Shown here in pieces: positions 59,196-64,000 of a stretch of DNA of 64,000 nt (position 1 is the first letter of the stretch; every line of letters begins with the position of its first letter). A model generated the notes under the pieces. That model did no database searches. It was not told where the DNA came from and saw only the letters and a program-made list of their open reading frames with translations. The stretch comes from Pieris napi (taxonomy: Eukaryota; Arthropoda; Insecta; Lepidoptera; Pieridae), in NCBI RefSeq assembly GCF_905475465.1, contig NC_062256.1:8937662-9001661 (forward strand), read 5' to 3'. A program made the position numbers and the translations under genes.

Positions 59196-61731
59196 TTATT
59201 TTTTAGCAAGCATTCCTTTGATAAGTGATTCCAGTTTTCTTGTATCGGCGGCGAATTTACGAATTCCATCAGACAATTTGTCAGTTGCCATTTGGTCTTC
59301 ATTGAGATGCCAACGAAACTGTGCTTCGGATAAAGATATTTTTTCTAAATCACTTTCCGCTGCCACTTTTTGATCTAGCACCTATGAAAAAAGGGTTTTG
59401 TCAATGTCACACTAAACATACTTTTTATCATAAACATACTATACTAAAGGTCTGTTTCACAATGTACGGATAAGTTCTACATAAGTTCCAAATTAGCTAT
59501 TACATTATTGCTTATTGGTAGGATAAACACTATTGTTGCGTTTCACGACTGTCAGATAGCACTATTTGTCACATAAAGTCCATCATAATTTATGAGTCCG
59601 ATGAATGTCAAATAGCACAATTTATCTTCCAAATAATTTATGTGTTGCATAGCTATTTGGTACTTTATACATTCATTGTGAAACAGACCCTAAATTAGTA
59701 TTTATATGAGAAATGACATTAGCTCACGCCAAACGCTTTGTCACGTGACATTTTTATATAGTTTGTCCACTAACGGCGACGACTGTCGATAAGTAATTTT
59801 GTCTCTGTGTACCCAATATTATGCTTATATTATTAATGCTGTGTTTAATTTGCTACCCTTGATCTAAAGTCGACGCATTTTAAACTGAGCCGTCGGGCAA
59901 TTTCATGATAGCGGAATATCCATCGGTGGCTAGAATTCTAGAAAAATACCAAGAACGGATATTCAAAGGAAAATTTTGACAAAGTACGTCTACAAGTTTA
60001 GAAAAAATGCAGATGGATGAAAGTATTTAATTGAAAGAGCGGATATAGTGCCAGAGTATATTAATACTTAACATAATTCAGCATATCGATCGTACCTATC
60101 CCGTTATCAATATGCACCTCTACAATTCTTACGCACATAACTACACCTCTCTATAAGATCTGTAAGTGCGAGCGAGACAGACAGATAAATATGATTTATG
60201 ACCCGAAACCTCAGTTCATAATGGGTCGATCTTATAATATAGGTACCTTATGAATCTTTCATAAGGTACAGTAAAAAATGTATTAAGGAAATGTGACTAA
60301 GTCACAAGGACTATATGTAAATAGTATTTTACCTTTTTAATAGGCTGTTCACTGTTAGCCAGTTCCTGCAGCAATTTCGGACTGATAGTAAGAAGATCAC
60401 AACCAGCTAGCTCAGTTATCTCTCCAGTATTACGGAAAGAAGCCCCCATAACTTGAGTTTTGTACCCAAACTTCTTATAATAGTTGTAGACACGGGTCAC
60501 AGATAGTACTCCGGGGTCTTCTGTCGCTACATAGGTCTTCTTTGTATGCTCAACATACCTTCAATAAAATCTCCACTTTAAAATGTACCTAACTATGGTA
60601 ATTTTAAATATAGTTTTTTTTTAATTGTTTTAAACTTGTGTTAAGATTTGTATTAAGAAATAAATAGCATAAACTTACCAGTCCAGAATTCTCCCAACAA
60701 ATGGGGAGATAAGAGTAACATTCGCCTCTGCGCAAGCAATAGCTTGGTACATCGAAAATAGAAGTGTCAAGTTGCAATGAATGCCATGTTTTTTTTCTAG
60801 CTCCCTAAAAATAATACATTTATTAGCCTTATGAGCCATAGAAGGTGGTGTGTATAAGTTTTCATTTACTGAATTTACTATGATTACCATATCTACATTT
60901 GCAGTATCAACAAATTGGAGTAAGTACTTGAGTGCGACCCTGTGGGTACATTTTAACCACAGTTCTGCACCAATGTATTTTTTGTTTGATGTCCATAAAA
61001 AATCTGCTTGTACAACATTAAAAAAAAAATGGCGACTAAAACGATGGCGGAGAGCTTATTGCCAGTTCTTCTCTTCCGTTCTACGCCCTTCATTTGAGAA
61101 CTGGCACTAAATGTAAAATTAATATTTATTTATTTCTTTACTGACAAGTCATAAGTGTACAATGTGTTACTCATATGATTAAATGATTTTTGAAATTTGA
61201 ATAAACATTGTAAACCAGCTTGTCCTAATTAAATTCATCATTTCAAAAATTTACAACAAATGCCTTAGAAGGCTGATCACGTATCTCTTAACTATAATTG
61301 ACAAAGGATAAATGCAATATGAAGGCGAAACCCACAGAGGGATGTAGTGTCACCGGATTTTCTTTATTATACAATATTCACATACTTAGCAGCTTGAATT
61401 CCTTCCCAGGTAGATGCTAGTTTAATAAGAATTCTTTCCTTTTTAATACCGTGCTCGGCAAACATGGAAATTAACTTTAAAGCCTTAGCCATACTTGCAT
61501 CCTTATCGAAAGATAATCTGAAATGATAACAATCTATAGAACTCTATATCAATTACAAGATCGGTAGATTAAAATCAACACAACACTAATTATTCTATAA
61601 TTGCATATGATAACAAATTTTACCTTGCATCTACTTCACAAGAAACTCGTCCCGGAATAATTTTAAGTATTTCACAACCAAACAAAACACTAAGCATATC
61701 CAATGTTTCAGCCAACTGCTCTTCGGTTGTA
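59196..61731 (-). CDS. Taldo: Transaldolase, five C-terminal exons (N-terminal part outside the window)
   Basis: Exons 61731-61624, 61517-61386, 60804-60679, 60558-60333 and 59381-59196 join in phase (TAA at 59198-59196) into about 258 residues of a cytosolic class I transaldolase. The enzyme moves a dihydroxyacetone unit from sedoheptulose-7-phosphate to glyceraldehyde-3-phosphate in the non-oxidative pentose-phosphate pathway. The catalytic Schiff-base lysine lies in RILIKLASTWEG and the acidic partner in CEVDAR. Other conserved blocks are GIHCNLTLLFS, LISPFVGRILDW, VMGASFRNTGEI, GCDLLTISPKLL and FRWHLNEDQMA. Relative to the roughly 330-residue family, about 70-75 N-terminal residues are missing, including the ATTNPSL region with the first catalytic Asp. 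I see no exon for them between 61,732 and 64,000, which holds a DIRS element, so the 5' exon(s) should lie beyond the window. A cysteine replaces the more usual Thr in RVSxEVDAR. Confidence 0.95.
59449..59689. mobile_element. MITE in the last transaldolase intron
   Basis: Terminal inverted repeats GGTCTGTTTCACAATG (59449-59464 and 59674-59689) flank 209 bp of non-coding sequence. The 5-bp sequence CTAAA directly abuts both ends (59444-59448, 59690-59694) and looks like a target-site duplication. The superfamily is not certain. Confidence 0.7.
61030..61205 (+). mobile_element. LINE 3' tail repeat in a transaldolase intron
   Basis: Inverse orientation of 56,505: GCCAGTTCTTCTCTTCCG through a TTTTTGAAATTTGAATAAA end. 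A SINE 3' piece follows at 61,268-61,365. Confidence 0.6.
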
Positions 61732-62205
61732 CTGGAACATAAAGATTCATAACACTTTTTTGTATAAAATCATTTTAACCTCTGGGCACCGAAGTTTGTC
61801 AATGGAGGGCTGTCAATTTCCTGGTATTAACAGAGTATTTGTGAGATGAAAAAACAATGTTTGTGTTGCAATTCCTGTGATACCATAATTATGGTATTAT
61901 GTGAACAAAACATTGCTTTATAAGTTTATTAATAAAACTAAACTATTATATTAATAACTTTGACTCTAAAGTCTTTGAGAATTAATGAATGAATATTTAT
62001 AATCTACAAGTATTAGTCACCCATTAATAGCATTATTAATGCATAGTACAAACTTAAATATTAATCTGTGAACCAATCCAAAATTATTCACATTCACATA
62101 AATTCATTACATTCCACATAAATTTTCCTCTCAAATAAGTCTTTGTAATTGATAAATTCAAGTTACTTTGTCTTTAATAATTATACAACTAATTTTTAAA
62201 CTATT

Positions 62206-62549
62206 ATATAGAAATTTTACCTAAAAATAAAATTTGTATTATGTTTCCTAAGACGTCCGAGGTCCATTATGAGAGTACATCGTTTCCTTTTCCGCCCAAA
62301 TCGCTAGTATCCGACCTTTTCCCACCACGTGACACCGCCGCCAGCGCCCAGCGTTTGAAACTGGAACTAACTTTTTATCGCGCTAAAGCAAGCCGCCAGA
62401 GTTCTTGTTCATTGTTTGTCTCATAATAAGAGAACCAGGAAGAGCTTGTTTGGACCTCGGACGTCTTAGGAAACATAATACAAATTTTATTTTTAGGTAA
62501 AATTTCTATATTATGTGTTCCGTTTGACGTCCGAGGTCCATTATGAGAG
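62206..62549. repeat. 61-bp perfect inverted repeats plus a third direct copy, probable end of the DIRS-like element
   Basis: Positions 62206-62266 and 62451-62511 are perfect inverted copies of 61 bp around a 184-bp spacer. A 24-bp part of the left copy (62252-62275, GACGTCCGAGGTCC...) recurs in direct orientation at 62526-62549. Combined inverted and direct repeats next to a tyrosine-recombinase gene fit the terminal and internal complementary regions of DIRS elements, but could also be an unrelated fold-back insertion. Confidence 0.6.
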
Positions 62550-62754
62550 ACGTGTTTGTTATCTCCTGGTGGCTTGTAAAGTTATATATTAATAACTAAA
62601 AAACGCAACAATGTGATTTGAATTATTTATATCCGATAGAATCATGATGAAATAAACAATACAAGCTTATTAAAGCCTAAGCTTTAGCATCATTTAATAA
62701 ACATAATAACAAAAATTTTATTGTTTATAATGAAGTAGAATACTTGGCTAATCA

Positions 62755-64000
62755 TTAAGCGGCCGAAAGTACTGAGAAAGAGACTTCTGATTGAGTCTCA
62801 GCATTCTGACTATTATTATCTAGATTTCGACAATAATATATCTTTAATGTACTTTCATGACGCCAATTTGCCTAACCAAGAATATCATTTATGTTTCTAA
62901 AACAATTTAGCAAAGCAACAGCTGATCAAGTACCCCGAGATGCTTCGATACCTGATTCCAAAAGGGGTTTCTTGACCCAGCCCCCAAAAATTGTGGGCGT
63001 AGCTGGTCTTACAGGATATCTGGTTGTAATAAACAAATTTGTCAAGGAGCCTCATCTATTATTAGAGACAGTTATGAGTGTCCTAAGCCAAAATAAGGGA
63101 TTTAGATGCTTCTCCGGGCACGATAAAAACGTCCAACTTGACTGTCTATACGTTCCTGTATCTGTTTTAAAACCGAAACCCGGATGCAAAGTGATGGAAT
63201 CACCGTTATCAATAAAATGCTGAGGCTCGAAAAAGCAAGAGAGTCAAATCATGAACTCTATGCCCAGAAGCCAATAAAATTATTGTGGCTGTGTGTTTCG
63301 AGCTATGAAATAAATTTTGCTCACCTAGTTTTAGGCTTTTCAAATAATTTATAACTTTCCCCGATTCCCATACTGGCAATTACTGCGCGATTGGTCTAGC
63401 TATAGATAGGATTGAGCTAGCGCTTTAAGGATATGTTTTACTAATTTATTAGATAAAATTTTAACATCGCTTAGAGCCTCACAAATTGATGCTATGTCAG
63501 ATTTGTGAACTAAAATAGATATAGATCTATTTAGATAATAGATTTAGATATATAGATATCTATGCCAGATGATCCTTTATAAATAGGTTTGCTAAGAATC
63601 TAGCTACATCAGGAGGAGCCGGGAATCGACAGTTTATATTACTATGTTGACACTAATTTACCCATTTATACCAAATAGGGGCATATGTTTTCCTTGTTGA
63701 AGCTCTCAAACACGACGAAATAAGTTGTTTTTCGTCTCGTGTTTTGCAGCCAAAATCAGCCACGCTTCCAACTGTAATTTCTGCCCTTGAGGAGGAGGTT
63801 GACCCGATACGGTATTTATCAGGGTTTTGTTTAGATTCCGTATTGGTAGCGAGGGTGCAAGTGCTCGGCCTTTCAAATCCGGGCGCCAAAAAGGCTTTCT
63901 CCACCTGGGTGCTATTATTATGAACTTCCCTTGGGATAAGTTGAGATGGTGCAGCACTCGAGGTAGAGGCACTGGCGCTGGAAATATCCACGCTAGATCG
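62755..64000 (-). pseudogene. DIRS-like retrotransposon: end of RT/RNase H and degenerate tyrosine recombinase
   Basis: Reading in from the window edge, one frame gives IAPRWRKPFWRPDLKGRA, typical of the RNase H end of DIRS polyproteins. An overlapping frame gives the recombinase N-terminal domain (LRASTRKTYAPIWYKWVN, then PAPPDVARFLANLF). Further on are SDIASICEAL, LVKHILKAL, PVWESGKVINYL, ATIILLASGHRVHDLTLL (catalytic Arg) and SSWTFLSCPEKHLNPLFWL. Next come SAVALLNC and NWRHESTLKIYYCRN, holding the late catalytic His/Arg and the nucleophile Tyr. The ORF ends at TAA 62757-62755. Several stops (for example after KWVN and after SNNR) and at least two frame changes show that it is dead. The element continues beyond the window. 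Confidence 0.85.

Noticed and set aside
62891..63223. 110-codon plus-strand ORF
   Set aside because: It is antisense to the DIRS-like recombinase, whose conserved motifs are clear on the minus strand.

Overview
The window looks like nuclear DNA from a moth or butterfly (Lepidoptera). It is AT-rich. Short exons with GT/AG introns are separated by long introns full of mobile-element debris. The same element families recur throughout: short Helitrons inserted between A and T, tRNA-derived SINEs, 3' ends of several LINE families, PIF/Harbinger elements with 3-bp TWA target duplications, and a DIRS-type element. The assignment to Lepidoptera rests on these repeats and on codon and exon style, not on a database search. 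All recognisable host genes read on the minus strand.

Left part (1-37,600). The only firm coding exon is one PDZ-domain exon at 10,610-10,823, resembling whirlin/dyschronic-type scaffolds. A weaker candidate exon lies at 970-1,127. The rest is repeats: two PIF/Harbinger elements (2,321-2,764 and 22,352-23,082, the second with a MADF-domain remnant), a Helitron (7,892-8,282), several SINE and LINE pieces, and a 1.44-kb near-perfect palindrome (24,767-26,203).

Middle (37,672-57,548). This is one complete SLC6 sodium/chloride-dependent amino-acid transporter gene of glycine-transporter type. I could join twelve exons in phase into a 643-aa protein that ends at a TGA in exon 12 (40,300-40,302). 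The reading frame does not close there. After the TGA it stays open for 12 codons, crosses an 87-nt intron in phase, and runs through a further 834 codons rich in K/T/S/P/A (37,672-40,176). Stop-codon readthrough, or an in-phase alternative acceptor just after the TGA, would give the transporter a cytoplasmic tail of about 843-846 residues. This is the most interesting feature of the window. Transporter introns carry two Helitrons, SINEs, LINE ends, a recent tandem duplication (52,326-53,639), a MITE and a decayed retro-pseudogene.

Right part (59,196-64,000). A transaldolase gene (pentose-phosphate pathway) gives five in-phase exons covering all but about the first 70-75 residues. Its N-terminal exon(s) are not visible and should lie beyond the window. 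The upstream sequence is occupied by a decayed DIRS-like retrotransposon with a tyrosine recombinase (62,755-64,000) and an unusual set of inverted and direct repeats (62,206-62,549).
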